A DNA stretch of 64,000 nt from Leucogyrophana mollusca (taxonomy: Eukaryota > Basidiomycota > Agaricomycetes > Boletales), in assembly GCA_021014945.1 (NCBI GenBank), contig MU266464.1, positions 1 through 64,000 on the forward strand, given 5' to 3'. Made by a program: the position numbers and the translations under genes. Under the pieces are notes generated by a model, which made no database searches, was not told the DNA's origin, and was given only the letters and a program-made list of their open reading frames with translations. Shown here in pieces: positions 11,746-22,775 of the stretch (the stretch's first letter is position 1; every line of letters begins with the position of its first letter).

Positions 11746-12814
11746 ATGGCCTTACCGAAAGTCTGGTTCAGTGCGTAATAGTTGTTCAGCACTTGTATCA
11801 TTCACACCTCTGACCGAGAGTGCCAGTTACGGGCGCGGCCTCTGGCTTCGGACGGTCCATGACAGAGCTCGTTCTCGCGCGGGGAGATGTAGCGGTAGCA
11901 ACCGCTCGCAGACCCGAACGACTACCTGACCCAGCGCCCAAGTATTCCACTGACCATCTCCCCATCGTGGACCTAGATGTTACCAAACAAGATCAGATCA
12001 AATCAGCCTTCGCCCAAGCAAAGATATCCTTCGGGCGCGTCGACGTTGTCTACAACAACGCCGCTCAGTCTATCATCGGAGAGGTCGAATGCGTACCCGA
12101 TGACCTTGCACGCAGCCTCTTTGAAGTCAATTTTTGGGCAATGTCAGCAGAGAAGCGGTCAGATTCTTCAGAGAGGAAAATCCTTTGGCCTGGGAGGAAC
12201 ACTGCTGCAGATGTCCAGTGTCCTGGGTATGAAGGGTATCCCGTGTCAGGCTCACTATTCTGCGTGGTAAGTGTAACCAGCCTTGATATATGATACCTGA
12301 CCCTAGTACCAAACACGTCCCTGCCACACCGTCTAGTAAATTCGGTAAATGTCTTTCACGCGTATCAACAGCTGCATGCTGAAGACCGTTGACAGCGATC
12401 GAGGGCTTTTCTGAATGCTTGAGTGCAGAACTGGAACCTGAATGGAACATCAAGGTAGGCAGTTCGCATAAACGGAATTCTAATATCGCGATTTTCAGGC
12501 TCACTGTGACACAGGTTGTTATCCTCGAACCAGGGTGGTTCCGTACCAAGATCATCCTTGAAACCCCGAGAGTTCCCAGTCACCCTGCGTATCAAAGCCC
12601 CTCTTCACATGCCATGCAAACAAGGCGTGAGATAGACACTGTTCATGACAGCGAGGAGATTCAGGACGTCGACAAAGCCAGTATAGTTATCTACAACTTC
12701 CTGCGTTCGGGCTGTGCAGCGTTGAGGTTACCATTAGGAAAGGATTGTATTCATGAGATAGAGCAGAAGATCGCCAGGTTGACGGATACTGTGGTCGGAG
12801 GATCTAGCCTTTGA
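11746..12814 (+). pseudogene. Short-chain dehydrogenase/reductase with two frame disruptions
   Basis: Exon 1 is 11746-11770 and exon 2 starts at 11827. Together they read MALPKVWFITGAASGFG, the TGxxxGxG cofactor motif of classical SDRs. 'DVVYNNAAQ' is the NNAG-type motif, 'LLQMSSVLG' holds the catalytic Ser, and 'HYSACKFAIEG' the YxxxK pair after splicing. The last exons give 'VVILEPGWFRTK' and a typical tail, 'LRLPLGKDCIHEIEQKI'. However, the frame changes twice inside one exon. After 'FEVNFW' (about 12140) the frame encoding 'NVSREAVRFFREENP' takes over, and near 12187 it shifts again to 'LGLGGTLLQMSS'. No GT-AG intron can reconcile these. Either the gene is decaying or the assembly lacks bases at two places (runs TTTTTGGG and TTTGGCC). 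Otherwise it is an NAD(P)H-dependent SDR of unknown substrate. Confidence 0.7.
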
Positions 12815-13049
12815 TAAAGTCTAATATCACGTTGGCGTTTGGGTTGTCTGTCACTGTCTCACAGTCATAGAGCTATTAACGGAACAGCAAGTTGGCGCGA
12901 AGTTGCCCCAGCGAGTCCACCAATAAAAGTAGCAGAAGAATGAATCCCAAAATGACCATATATCCCGCAAGATTCAGAAAGGCTCCAATAGAAGATATCT
13001 AACATGCTAGTTCAAAAAAATCCAGAAAACGCGCCCGATGTGCCCTCAG

Positions 13050-14716
13050 TCACGCTGGAATGTTGACGTGCAAAGCCTCCTGGAATAAAACGGGGCGCGA
13101 GATCACAACCCGGCCGAGCTCCAAGTCCTCTGCGCCCGAGAGCACGTCCAGGCGGTTGTTACTTTCCTGTAGGTTAAACAAGATACGAGATGCCAGCACG
13201 CTGTGTACGACGATCTGTGGTCTGTCAAGCATGTAAGAACGCTCGTCCGGCCGGGACTCGTGAAAAGAGCGCACGTATTTAGCATATCACTGTATGCCAG
13301 CTAGGAAACATAATTTTCTTTAGTCGCAATTTTGATCGTTGACCGAGCCATGAACTCACCGGGAGAGATGCGATAACTATAACATTTGCCGATGATACCA
13401 CTACCAGCGAGAACATTTGATCAAGGGGCTTAGCAAAAAAACAAATATTCAGAAAGCAGGTGTGCTTACGCATGATGCAAAGCGTATAAAGCATCCCATC
13501 TCGATAAAGTGTTTTGATGACCGAGCCGCTTGCATCACGATAGTGACGATTTCTCTTGAATATTATTAGGCTCATAATAACTGAGATACACCTACATTTA
13601 GCAAGGAACACCAGAGACATGGATGGAAGATACTGACCCATCTCGTAGAGCATCAAGAGTCCATAAGGAATAGCGCTGCTTCGTGCTCCTTCAAAGGCGC
13701 AGGGAAGCGATTCTGAGGTAAAGACAGCTTGTCAGGCATAATTTCAAAGGTGAAGAGAGGGTAGCGTAGCGTACGTCCAGGAATATTCAAATTTATAGGA
13801 GCGGCGCTGATGATGACGGCTGCGGCCAGTGTAGCCTGGGGAGAGTTTGAACAATCCAGCATTTGCCATGCACTAATTTTTACTCACCACGCCGTATGTC
13901 AACAGCGCTGCAAGAAGTCTCTTACTGCACCCCCAGAATGCATAAGTTCGTAAGATCAGGAGACCTAGAGCGAGTATTAGATGGCCCTAGACCGTGGAGC
14001 TAAAGGCAGGACGGCACATTCTGCAAAAATCATGCTCAAAAAACGTGCGCCTGTTTCATTTACATTCAAGTTAGGGCGTCGAGGTCTCGGAGAAACAAGC
14101 ACAAACGAACCGTTTGAGACATCACCGAAGGGTACGCACTGTGAGGTGAGAGCATCATGTCTCACAATTATAATGAGGAGTAACGATGAAAGCCACTTGC
14201 GTTCGTCTCGTGTGAATTCGCAGCAGCTGTTCAACCCAGTCAGACCGAGGCTAGGGAATGAATATATGGACGGCAAAGTCCAAGCCATCTTACCATAGGC
14301 GGTCATAATGGCACCCGCGAAGGGTACATAGCGCGACAACACAAACAAGATTCTCGGGAGTCTCCACTTTCTTCCCCAAGTCAATCGAACCTGCCTTGAA
14401 GTGAGAATAGCAGGACTTTCAATGATGCAGGTCCGAAATTTACTTCGGATTCGAAGGTGACACAATAGTCAAATATCTGCTCAACAATGACTCGTCAGAG
14501 AACCCCAGCCAAGCAATGGTCGAAGGACGCTTACCAAGACTGCAGCAGCAGCAACTTTTGGCGCAATCAGATCAACCATATAGCCCTTCTTGTAAAATTG
14601 AAGGGCATGCGTACCATTGAAGTACTGAACAAGATAACAGTCAGGATGGGGGAAATGACAATGCGGGGCCAAGTCAAACGCACCCTCGAAGTTTGAAGAC
14701 CCACAGGATCGGTCAT
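13050..14716 (-). CDS. DUF6533 multi-pass membrane protein
   Basis: The start ATG at 14716 opens a short exon, MTDPVGLQTSR, whose donor GTGCGT pairs with TTCAG. The next exons encode 'VAAAAVLIFDYCVTFESE' and 'VRLTWGRKWRLPRILFVLSR', which form the N-terminal DUF6533 motif (D-Y-x-x-T-F-x-x-E-V-x-x-x-W-x-x-x-W). Hydrophobic segments follow, then 'ILRTYAFWGCSKRLL', then 'VIKTLYRDGMLYTLCIM' with a helix rich in 'ANVIVIASLP', and a cytosolic tail 'RPQIVVHSVLASRILFNLQE' ending at 13050. The overall plan is a seven-helix-like membrane protein of about 320 residues, widespread and expanded in Agaricomycetes, function unknown. It is only distantly related to the four tandem copies further right. Some internal splice sites are inferred. 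Confidence 0.75.
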
Positions 14717-15512
14717 GCTTTACTGGCCCTTCGCCGCGATGGGTGAGCTGCACTATATAAGAGACACAGCATGGCGACTCCTAGCTGCGCTTCCACGGGC
14801 TTTAATTATGAGGATGCGAATCGGACCGTGGATACCTTCCCAAGCTTCAGAGTTCAATTTTGATTTGGGACATTTTAAGAATGACAGCTCCTTCGTGGGT
14901 TGTATTAGGCTCTTCGTTGGTCTCTGGAGGCACTGGCAATAGGATTGAGGTGCACTGACAGAACACAAATATGATGATCAAATATCAACGGATGCTCGCA
15001 AGCTCTCACCCCGGTCTCCGATAGAACTTAGAAGCGCCACAACGATTCAACTTCCCAGCCATACCCAAATACAGTGCGGAACAACGGCTGGGTCGAATTC
15101 GAGTTGCACTGCATCCTTCATTCCACCATAATTGGACGATGCGCTAACGCCGAGGAATGTTGAGCCGAACATGAAGCGTTACTTAATCGTTAGTCCCCTG
15201 CACTCCAGTGGAGTAATCATTGCCGGCAAATGGAGACCGATGATCTCACCTGCCTCTGATTCCTCCTTACCGGAGACAGCCAACGTAAGATAGTGATGAA
15301 TTGTTGAATTATTCATTGGCAGATGCCTGTGCCCGTTGAGGGCTGCCAGTCCCGAGCTGGCGACAGACCTAGTGTACGATATGGGATGTGTGATGATACA
15401 AACACAGGTTTTACAAATACATGCCACCTGTGGAATCAACACATGTGACGTGAGCTCTAACTGCGTTGACTGGACAACCCAGACGACTCACCACTTCTCC
15501 AGCTTGTGGACC
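14717..15512. other. Intergenic, no supported gene
   Basis: Lies between the DUF6533 gene start and the O-methyltransferase stop. Only short overlapping frames are present and no domain, repeat or RNA gene is recognised. Confidence 0.4.
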
Positions 15513-17353
15513 TTAAGCCAGCCTGAACTCCAGGACAGCTGACTCAGCCAGGTCGTAGACTTTTTCGAGTCGCAGGCCCGCTGCCGACCTGTACACCATG
15601 GATTGTGAATAAAGTATCTCCGCCAGAAGGCAAATAACCTACCCAAGAGCTATCGAGTCAGCGAGCGTGCGCTCCTTGGCATTATGGATGAACCACATGT
15701 TCAGATCTTGCTGATACATTCGGCTATTACCGGCTCCAAAGTTGGGCAACATCGGCTCAGGAGCCTGCGAAAATGATGAGGTAGTGACCCAGGACGCCGA
15801 AAAACACTGGTACTTACGACGTCTGCGCCCATGTACTCCGCCACTGATTTCCTGTTGACATTTGCAAGAACATAGTCGTCTAGTGATGATGGTGGGTACA
15901 AATAGATGGGTGTGCTTGGGGTGAAACTCACGGATCAGAAGGCGACTGTGGGGCGCCAAGGCCTTGCGCACGTTGCGCAAGATGATTGCTGCCTCAGCAT
16001 CAGGCCAGTCGTGGATGATGTTTCGCAGCTGTTGCAACGTTCGCCAAAGAGGAAACCACGAGAGAATATAAATTAGCACTGACATAGTAGACATCCTTCC
16101 CATGGACGGGCGACTCCTCGAAGAAGTTGAGCGGAATGAACTCCACTCTCTGTCCCTGAAGTGCTTCAGGCGCATCTTTGGCCCAGACCTGGGCGGTTGC
16201 AAAGAATAGGCGTGAGCAGCGAGATTGCGCATTGCGAGGTCAGGGACTCACATCTTTGGCTTGGACGAGGACCTCCGGAAGATCCTGGTCCGTAATTTTA
16301 AGGTGGGGGTATTTTTTGGCCAAGGGCAACGAAAAGGTGCCGATACTAGCTCCGACATCGCAGACAGTGGAAACGGTATCCCAAGGATAATCTGTGGCCA
16401 TTATCAGGCGAAACCTTGGGGCATTCACTGATATATGACTCACGATGCAGGACGGAAAGTGAGCCCATAATATCACCCAAGCCGATCATAGCGCGGTGGT
16501 AGCTCTGCATGGCTATTAACGCTCTATCCATAGCATGTAGTAAGAAACAGTTTACCTCACGCCTCTCGTCGTCCTCCTTCATCCAATCAAAGAAGCTCCC
16601 CTTGAGACCCTTCTTCTTGAGAGCATAGATAAGGGGCGCCTTGTCGGGGTCGTACGAAGTCGCGTATTCGGGCTCCGTCAGAGTCTCGTACAGGACAGCT
16701 GCACCTTGGGAAACATCTTGTGCGTGGATTCTGACGAGGCAACCAGGGTTGCTGGATGACTTGAGTATTAGCGAAAGACGATTGTTTGCAAATACGTCGG
16801 TGTCGACTGTTCGGCGGGGTTCATGTCAACGCTGTTTTATGTCAGGGGGCCCTCAGTAGCGATGTTGACATACCTTCGGTGAAACATCCCTTGCTCGCGA
16901 GGACGCGCATGATCCGAGAAAGCTTTCCTTTCTCGAAGTGGACCATCTCGGCCAGCTCGCTCACATGGATACCCTTTGGGTGTCCATCCAAGATATCGGC
17001 GATGCGCGCTCGAATGGCAACGCCTGTACACGCCCAATCATATGACTGGGCAAACTGCAGGCGTACGATGACCCGCATCAGCACGACCACACATTATCTC
17101 CACTTAAGCTACTCACATTGATGACAGTGTGCTGCGGGGGTGCGAGCGTCGCACAGAGCTGCTGACACGCACCCTCGAGGAGACGAACGGCCTTCTTCAG
17201 CGCAACAGTGTCTTCCTGGAAATCGAGGGGGTGGAACTCAGTAGCATCGAGCGTAGGAACGCTGTTCCCGCGATTCTTGTACTCTGCGATCGCCTGGCGC
17301 GCAGAGGTGTTGATGATCTCGAGGAGCGCTTCGAGTTGAGCCTCACCGGACAT
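15513..17353 (-). CDS. SAM-dependent O-methyltransferase, family 2 (COMT-like)
   Basis: The first exon, from ATG 17353, reads 'LEALLEIINTSARQAIAEYK', the helical lead-in typical of fungal COMT-like enzymes. The dimerisation/winged-helix domain follows: 'FAQSYDWACTGVAIRARIAD', then 'HVSELAEMVHFEKGKLSRIM'. The catalytic domain carries the SAM-binding loop 'VCDVGASIGTFSLPLAKKYP' near 16340, 'EFIPLNFFEESP' near 16130, and 'LRNIIHDWPDAEAAIILRNV' near 16010, which holds the catalytic base His. The final exons give 'YQQDLNMWFIHNAKERTLAD' and, after an intron, 'LEKVYDLAESAVLEFRLA' with a stop at 15515-15513. Members methylate hydroxyl groups of small secondary metabolites in the cytosol. Neighbouring oxidoreductases hint at a tailoring role, but no core synthase is present. 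Confidence 0.85.
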
Positions 17354-18112
17354 GTTGGGGAGAGGAATGTAAAGATGGGAAATGGGTCGTCGCCATGTCA
17401 GTCCACAGGCTTTCTTTTAAACCCCCATAGATCACTTCTAGCCCTATTTCCTCCACTGTGAGTGAGAATCGGCATTAATCCCTTGTATGTAGCAGAGCGT
17501 CTACGAGCTAAGTCACATACCTTGAGTGTGTGTGAAAGAGTCCCGTGAGCACTCCCATGCCAGAAATAATGAGAAAGTGCTTCTTTGTTATCAGCTGTCT
17601 GCGATGGCGCTGACAGGACGAACAAGATTATCTGGATTAGTAGAAATCCTCGCACAAGAAGTACGAGAAGTGATGCGTTGGGAAGAACCCATGACAATCT
17701 AACCTATCCTCCACGGGCCTTAGTTCAACTAACATTCTGCCCGAAGCCAACGGCACACGGACATTGATATTATTGATGAGACGAGAGTAGAGTGGATCAT
17801 GTAGACCTATAGCGGCACCGAGACGTTGAGAAGGAACGACCATCTTCATTTGAGGTTTTGATCTGCCTACGGGAGAATAATAACCGAGACGTGGCTCGAA
17901 CGTTTTCCGATTGCTGCTCTTTCATTTGGTCCCAGTATTACGTAATCGAATCATGCAACAAGCCAAATTTCGTCTGCAGAAATTAATTATATATGTACAT
18001 AATAAAAGTACAGCACAGGACTCGACGTGCGTGGGCTATGAGGGGCTATGGTGAATGTACACTACAGATACAACAACGAGGAAGACCAAAATCATCCCGC
18101 CGTGCACAAGCC
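17354..18112. other. Intergenic, no supported gene
   Basis: Upstream of the O-methyltransferase and downstream of the AsaB-like gene. A 70-codon minus frame (17849-17637) shows no known motif. No RNA gene or repeat is recognised. Confidence 0.4.
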
Positions 18113-19067
18113 TTAGTCGTCGTAAAAGACGAGAGCCCTCAACTCGATGGATTCTCTCAGTGGTGCATCCTTCGGAGCAGTCTTGTCTTTAAACCCAGTG
18201 TGAGGGGTGAAGACAGCAACATTGTTATCGTGCACCGAGTCGTAGCTGTGGCTACACGTCAGTCCGCCAAGCCGAAAGCAAGTGTAACACAGCACGCACC
18301 ACTTAATCAGAACAACTTCGTCCTGGCGCATCTCCTTCTGATACTTCCACTTGTGGTTGGGATTGAATTTCACTCCCATCGTCTCACCCTCGCGGTCGGG
18401 ATATATGAGCGCGACGGGGACAAGATCCTTCGCCTCGTCAACGCTCCTATAGTCGCACAGTGCGAGCGGGTAGTCTATGGCAGGATGAGTGATGGGGCGC
18501 CACAAGTTGATAATCTGGAAGCGCTTCTTCACGAGTTCCTTCGCTTCATCCGCGGGAAGGTGACGATGGACGCGGGCAGTTGCGGAGGCAGGCGTTTGGT
18601 CGACATGAACCTGAGAGACAGGCTGACGTTTGGTCTCATCAGTGTCGTGATCCCCCGGGCGGTGCCGGCGGACAGCTATTATTACAACATCAATATTAGC
18701 GCTGGAGGCCAAAAGCCATCGCCAACGAAATGGACACACTGTGGTCAAAGAGGACAACTTTGCTCGCACCGGTCAACTCCTTGAGGAGTTGGATACTTTC
18801 CGGATAGTACTCCCTCTTGATGTCGTCATCGTTTGCAAATGCAGTGTGTTTCGTGGCACTCCTGTAGTACTGGAAACCGGCGGTGTCGAGTGTATACTCA
18901 CTCTCCTTCCCCCTGATATCCTCAATTTCGACAGTGTGCTCGGCTGGTTCCCAGTTACGGGCGCGCTTGCCAGTCTTGAGGTCAGCGTTAATGTTGTTAA
19001 ATGGGCGAGACCCGTCAGCGGGTGGGACAAAGTAAAGCAAATCGGCGGACACAGAGGATGCGGACAT
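18113..19067 (-). CDS. AsaB/CmcJ-like oxidoreductase, copy 1 (divergent pair, type I)
   Basis: Three exons. Exon 1 starts with ATG 19067 (MSASSVSADLLYFVPPADG) and includes 'RGKESEYTLDTAGFQYYRS' and 'GASKVVLFDH'. Exon 2 has the family core: 'VHVDQTPASATARVHRHLP', 'FQIINLWRP', 'YPLALCDYRSVD', 'ALIYPDREGETMGV', 'HKWKYQKEM' and 'DEVVLIK'. Exon 3 gives 'YDSVHDNNVAVFTPHTGFKD' and 'SIELRALVFYDD' with a stop at 18115-18113. This is the hydroxylase/desaturase family named after AsaB and related to the cephamycin protein CmcJ. Conserved histidines (HVDQ, RVHRH, FTPH) suggest a metal- or 2OG-dependent oxidative step, but biochemistry is known for few members. The gene is divergent from copy 2 across 878 bp. 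The pair is copied, damaged, at 53.6-57.9 kb. Confidence 0.85.
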
Positions 19068-19945
19068 GATTTGAGTTTTGGTCGAAGTTCGTCGAGTCAG
19101 ATGACAGCGGCAATGGTGAGTAGAATGAAGAATGAGACAATGTCCTTGGGTTTTATACGATCGCCTGCATGGAAAGGAGCTCGATTGCAAAGATGACGTG
19201 CAATGGGGCTGACAAACTCCCATAAGCTTAGTTGGCATCAACACCGAGTCTCCGAGTCAACTCTCACCAATCATTATGATGCGTCACCAATGGCGATCTA
19301 TTCGCCAGTATTACTTCTGCGCCGGGTTATTACAAACCGGTGTCTTATTACTTACCCCCACCTTCCTGTAAGTTAGGGTTCGGCTAGGCTTCAAGTCACC
19401 GTCCATACACACTCTACGGCAGCCTTGGAGACAGAGATGGCGAGCATAACTCTACCAAGATTTTTGCAGCCGACCGTCAGAGCCTCATGATCAGGTTATG
19501 AGTCGAAGTCCATATAATCCTGTCCATGATAGTACTGGTTTGTTGTGGAGGTCGAGTTTGGGTCGAAAAAGGAAGGTTTCTGACAACTAACGCCCTAATT
19601 ATTAAGTCAGTTCGTCACGATTCCCGTAGTTCAGATCTTTCAGACAAACGCCTGCAGGTAGGTCTGACTTTGATGCTTTATCATTCATTCATCCTCGCTC
19701 GGTCCCTCGCCATTGCAAAGCTGACGGCTTTATATTCTTCACATTCCATTCCACTTCATATCTTGCCCTGTCAGCTTTCCCATAACCCGGAAAATCGTGA
19801 TGTGTAAGCCAAGCACGCAACCTTCTCCAACTCCGGCTCCCCAGGCTTCAGCGCCAGAGCTGAGAGTCTTATCGCAGTATATATAGGCTTGGCTCCGCAT
19901 GACGAAGACTCTCAGTCATCCTCACCACCAGCGTCTGAATCCTGA
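19068..19945. promoter_or_regulatory. Shared intergenic promoter of the divergent AsaB-like pair
   Basis: A TATA-like element lies at 19878-19885, 61 bp before the start of copy 2. On the other strand, TATAAAA-like sequence near 19155-19160 lies about 90 bp ahead of copy 1. The half next to copy 1 recurs, with an insertion, at 57155-57484. The half next to copy 2 recurs in opposite orientation at 54528-55200. This shows that promoters were duplicated together with their genes. Confidence 0.65.
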
Positions 19946-20894
19946 ATGGCCTCCTCCACTACAGGCACCCTCAACTACTTCCTCTCTCCGCCCGACGGCT
20001 CCCGCCCTTATACCAAGATCAATGCAGACCCAACTACCGGCCAGCTCCCGCACAACTGGGTAGACCATGAGATGCCCATGCAGATCGAGAACATTCGCGG
20101 TAAAGAGGACCAGTTCACGCTTGATAACGCAGGATTCCAGTTCGCCCGCCAAGCTGCGACACACACGAGTTTCACCAATGACGCTGAGATTGAGAAGGAG
20201 TATTATCCCGAGAGCATCGATATCATCAAGAAAATGACTGGAGCCAGCAGCGTCGTTATATTTGATCATAGTATGTAGCCGTGGTTAACATACGTCTACT
20301 TATCAGATATCTCACCTACCGTTCGCTGCAGCCATTCGTCGCCGCCGACCTGGCGAAGCTGATGATAGCCCGCAAAGGCGCCAGCCAGTCGCTTTGGTTC
20401 ACGTCGACCAAACCACCAGATCCTCCACTGCGCGTGTACACCGCCACCTTCCGCCATCAGACGCACCCGCTCTCCTGAAGCGGCGCTTCCAGATCATAAA
20501 TCTCTGGAGACCGATCTCGCACATAGCGCTCGACTGGCCCCTCGCGCTGTGCGACTTCCGTAGCGTCGATGTCAAGAATGATTTGATGCCTGTTGCACTT
20601 ATCTACCCCGACAGAGAGGGCGAGACGTATGGAGTGAAGCATAACCCCGGTCATCAGTGGAAGTACCTGAGGGGCATGGAACCCGACGAACTTGTCCTTA
20701 TCAAATGGTAGGTTATCAATGTTTGGGCGTTCTCTACTGGGCTAACTGTTTGCCTGTCGGTCAGCTTCGATTCAGTCCAGGACGGTAGTGTTGCCATCCT
20801 CACCCCCCACACCGGCTTCCAAGACCCTACGACTCCAGAGGGAGCACCTCTGCGAGAATCGATCGAGCTGAGAGCGCTTGTGTTCTACGATTAG
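19946..20894 (+). CDS. AsaB/CmcJ-like oxidoreductase, copy 2 (divergent pair, type J)
   Basis: Exons 19946-20270, 20332-20707 and 20765-20894, each bounded by clean GT-AG sites (GTATGT, GTAGGT donors). The protein of about 276 residues begins MASSTTGTLNYFLSPPDG and carries 'NIRGKEDQFTLDNAGFQFAR', 'YYPESIDIIKKMTGASS', 'LVHVDQTTRSSTARVHRHLP', 'FQIINLWRP', 'WPLALCDFRSVD', 'ALIYPDREGETYGV', 'ELVLIK' joined to 'CFDSVQDGSVAILTPHTGF', and ends SIELRALVFYD. All residues shared with copy 1 are intact, including the putative metal-binding histidines. It is closer to the copies at 52.2 and 53.6 kb than to its divergent partner, so two subfamilies (I and J) existed before the local duplication. Likely a cytosolic oxidative tailoring enzyme; substrate unknown. 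Confidence 0.9.
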
Positions 20895-21190
20895 GTAATA
20901 GGTCTTCTATCGGACTTCTACCCTTCAGACCGGGACGTAGCTTGTATACCTGATTTGACCATACCGATGTACATGTCCGATACTTCCTCGGCCAACCATT
21001 ACTGGAAACTTTTACCAATTCGCCTGAGCACCGACCGAGCACATGGAGAGGGAAATACTTTGACCATACGTTAGGGTTAGGGCCACAAGTGGGACGGCGG
21101 CTGGCCGCTGGTGGAGTTACGCTCGAGGTCGGGGTCTCCGGTTCCATATTCACTCGCTGTGCAGTATTGAAGTTCCACGGGGCGACAGCA

Positions 21191-22098
21191 ATGCTCGTCT
21201 TCGACTATGTGTGGAACATTTTAGCACAGCTAGGTCAATGTCAGGTCTTCCATAACCGCGATCGAAACTTGAACTATCACATCGTGAATTTAGGATTGGT
21301 GCACAGGAGCGCCAGCATCCTCTTTCTTGGCTTAGAAGGTGCGGGCAAGACGGTGAGGCGTCCTATTCACCCTCTCAATTCCTCAGAGTTGACGGGAATA
21401 TGGCCCCAGACACTTTTGCACATGCTAAGAACCAATATCGACCGTGACGGGAGCACACGCTCCCCAGAATTTATCATCGGAAACATCAAATTCACAGCAT
21501 ATGATCTTGGACTCTGTGATCGAAGAGGCCCGTCAGGTTCGCTGGTTGAACACATCCTCTACACTTGACTCTCACTTCGACCTTGACTGTCTTTAGACGA
21601 GATCCCTTGGCGTGACCACCTCCCTGGAGTGAGAGGCATCGTATTCGTGGTCGACTCCGCTGATATAGACCGCCACCCAAACTCTCGTGCAATGTTCGAC
21701 GAACTGCTCTCGATTGACGAGGTGTCCAGACTACCAATACTCGTTCTTGGAAATAAAATTGATGCACCGTCTGCGGTAAGCGTGGAGGAGCTGAGGGAGC
21801 AGCTCGGGTTGCAGCAGACGACAGGCAGGGTGCGTTTGTGTGCAGCACTCAATTATTTTAATGATGATTGTCGGGGATCAAGCAGGATGGTACTTCATTG
21901 AACAACGCCAGGGCGATCGAGGTTTTTATGTGTTCGGCAAAGCGAAGGTTGGGATATGGTGAAGGTGAAGCAGTATTCCCATGTCCTCCCAGCCCCCTGT
22001 CTTACTGGACTAATGTGCGGAATTTGTCCTAACATTCAGGCTTCCGATGGTTTTTGCAACACGTAGGTTCAACTTACCCTCATGCACACCCGTCCTAG
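21191..22098 (+). CDS. Sar1-like small GTPase with degenerate switch regions
   Basis: Exons 21191-21233, 21294-21352, 21410-21536, 21597-21829, 21886-21964 and 22040-22098 give a protein of about 200 residues. It starts MLVFDYVWNILAQLGL, like the Sar1 amphipathic N-terminus. The P-loop is 'GLEGAGKT' (Sar1: GLDNAGKT), followed by 'TLLHMLR'. 'LVLGNKIDAPSAVS' is the NKxD guanine motif, and 'EVFMCSAKRRLGYGEGFRW' the Sar1 C-terminus. Two functional sites are altered. The switch I 'HPTSEE' motif reads 'TRSPEF', so the Mg-coordinating Thr is missing, and the switch II 'DLGGH' reads 'DLGLC', losing the Gly and the catalytic His. Sar1 drives COPII coat assembly at the ER; this copy may be a non-hydrolysing or decaying paralogue rather than the essential Sar1. 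The last exon runs about 10 residues past the usual end. Confidence 0.75.
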
Positions 22099-22775
22099 CC
22101 CCTCATAAGGACTTTTGTCAACCTGATCACTTGCAGCTTTGATTAATTATCAACGATGCTTCAATGCGAACGGCGCCTTTTAGGTGTCTTTTAAACGTCC
22201 TCCTCTACCACTAGTAAAGACTGTCAAATGTGATCCCAGTGAGTGTTGTCGCCTTTATCGACTCTAGCGTCTACTATAACACTGTTGTTGTTGCTAATCA
22301 CTCGCATTCATTCGTCCCTGCCTGACTGAAGCAGGCGATGAACCCAGGAAATGCCAGCCTCAGCTGTGGCACTGGATAAAATCTAGTAGACCGACGTGTT
22401 CGCCGCTACTCACATCCAATGATGCATCTCGCTGGTCCATTCCCTGGCTGAGATGGTCCCAGGGCATCCAATTTCAAATAATAGACTCTCAGCTAAATTA
22501 CTCCACCTAGTTCTCGTAGCACTGAGTCGAAATGGCAAATCCTTCTCATCATTCTGAGGGCAGCAGGCCAAACAACCATCATATAAGTTATCACTTTAAT
22601 TCTGCCGGGGGTGTTTCATGAAAAGCTTTACGATCCTCCCTATAAGATGCGCGCGGTAAGATCTCGTGATGAAGGTAAATCATCACGTGCACGAAAAATA
22701 TCTTATCCCAAGGTGGTCTCTTCCATCGAGACTTGAAGTTGTACGCATCTTCGATCCAGCCTGAGACTATTCCTG
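22099..22775. other. Intergenic, no supported gene
   Basis: Promoter region for the PUF6-like gene. No long frame, repeat or RNA gene is recognised. Confidence 0.4.
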
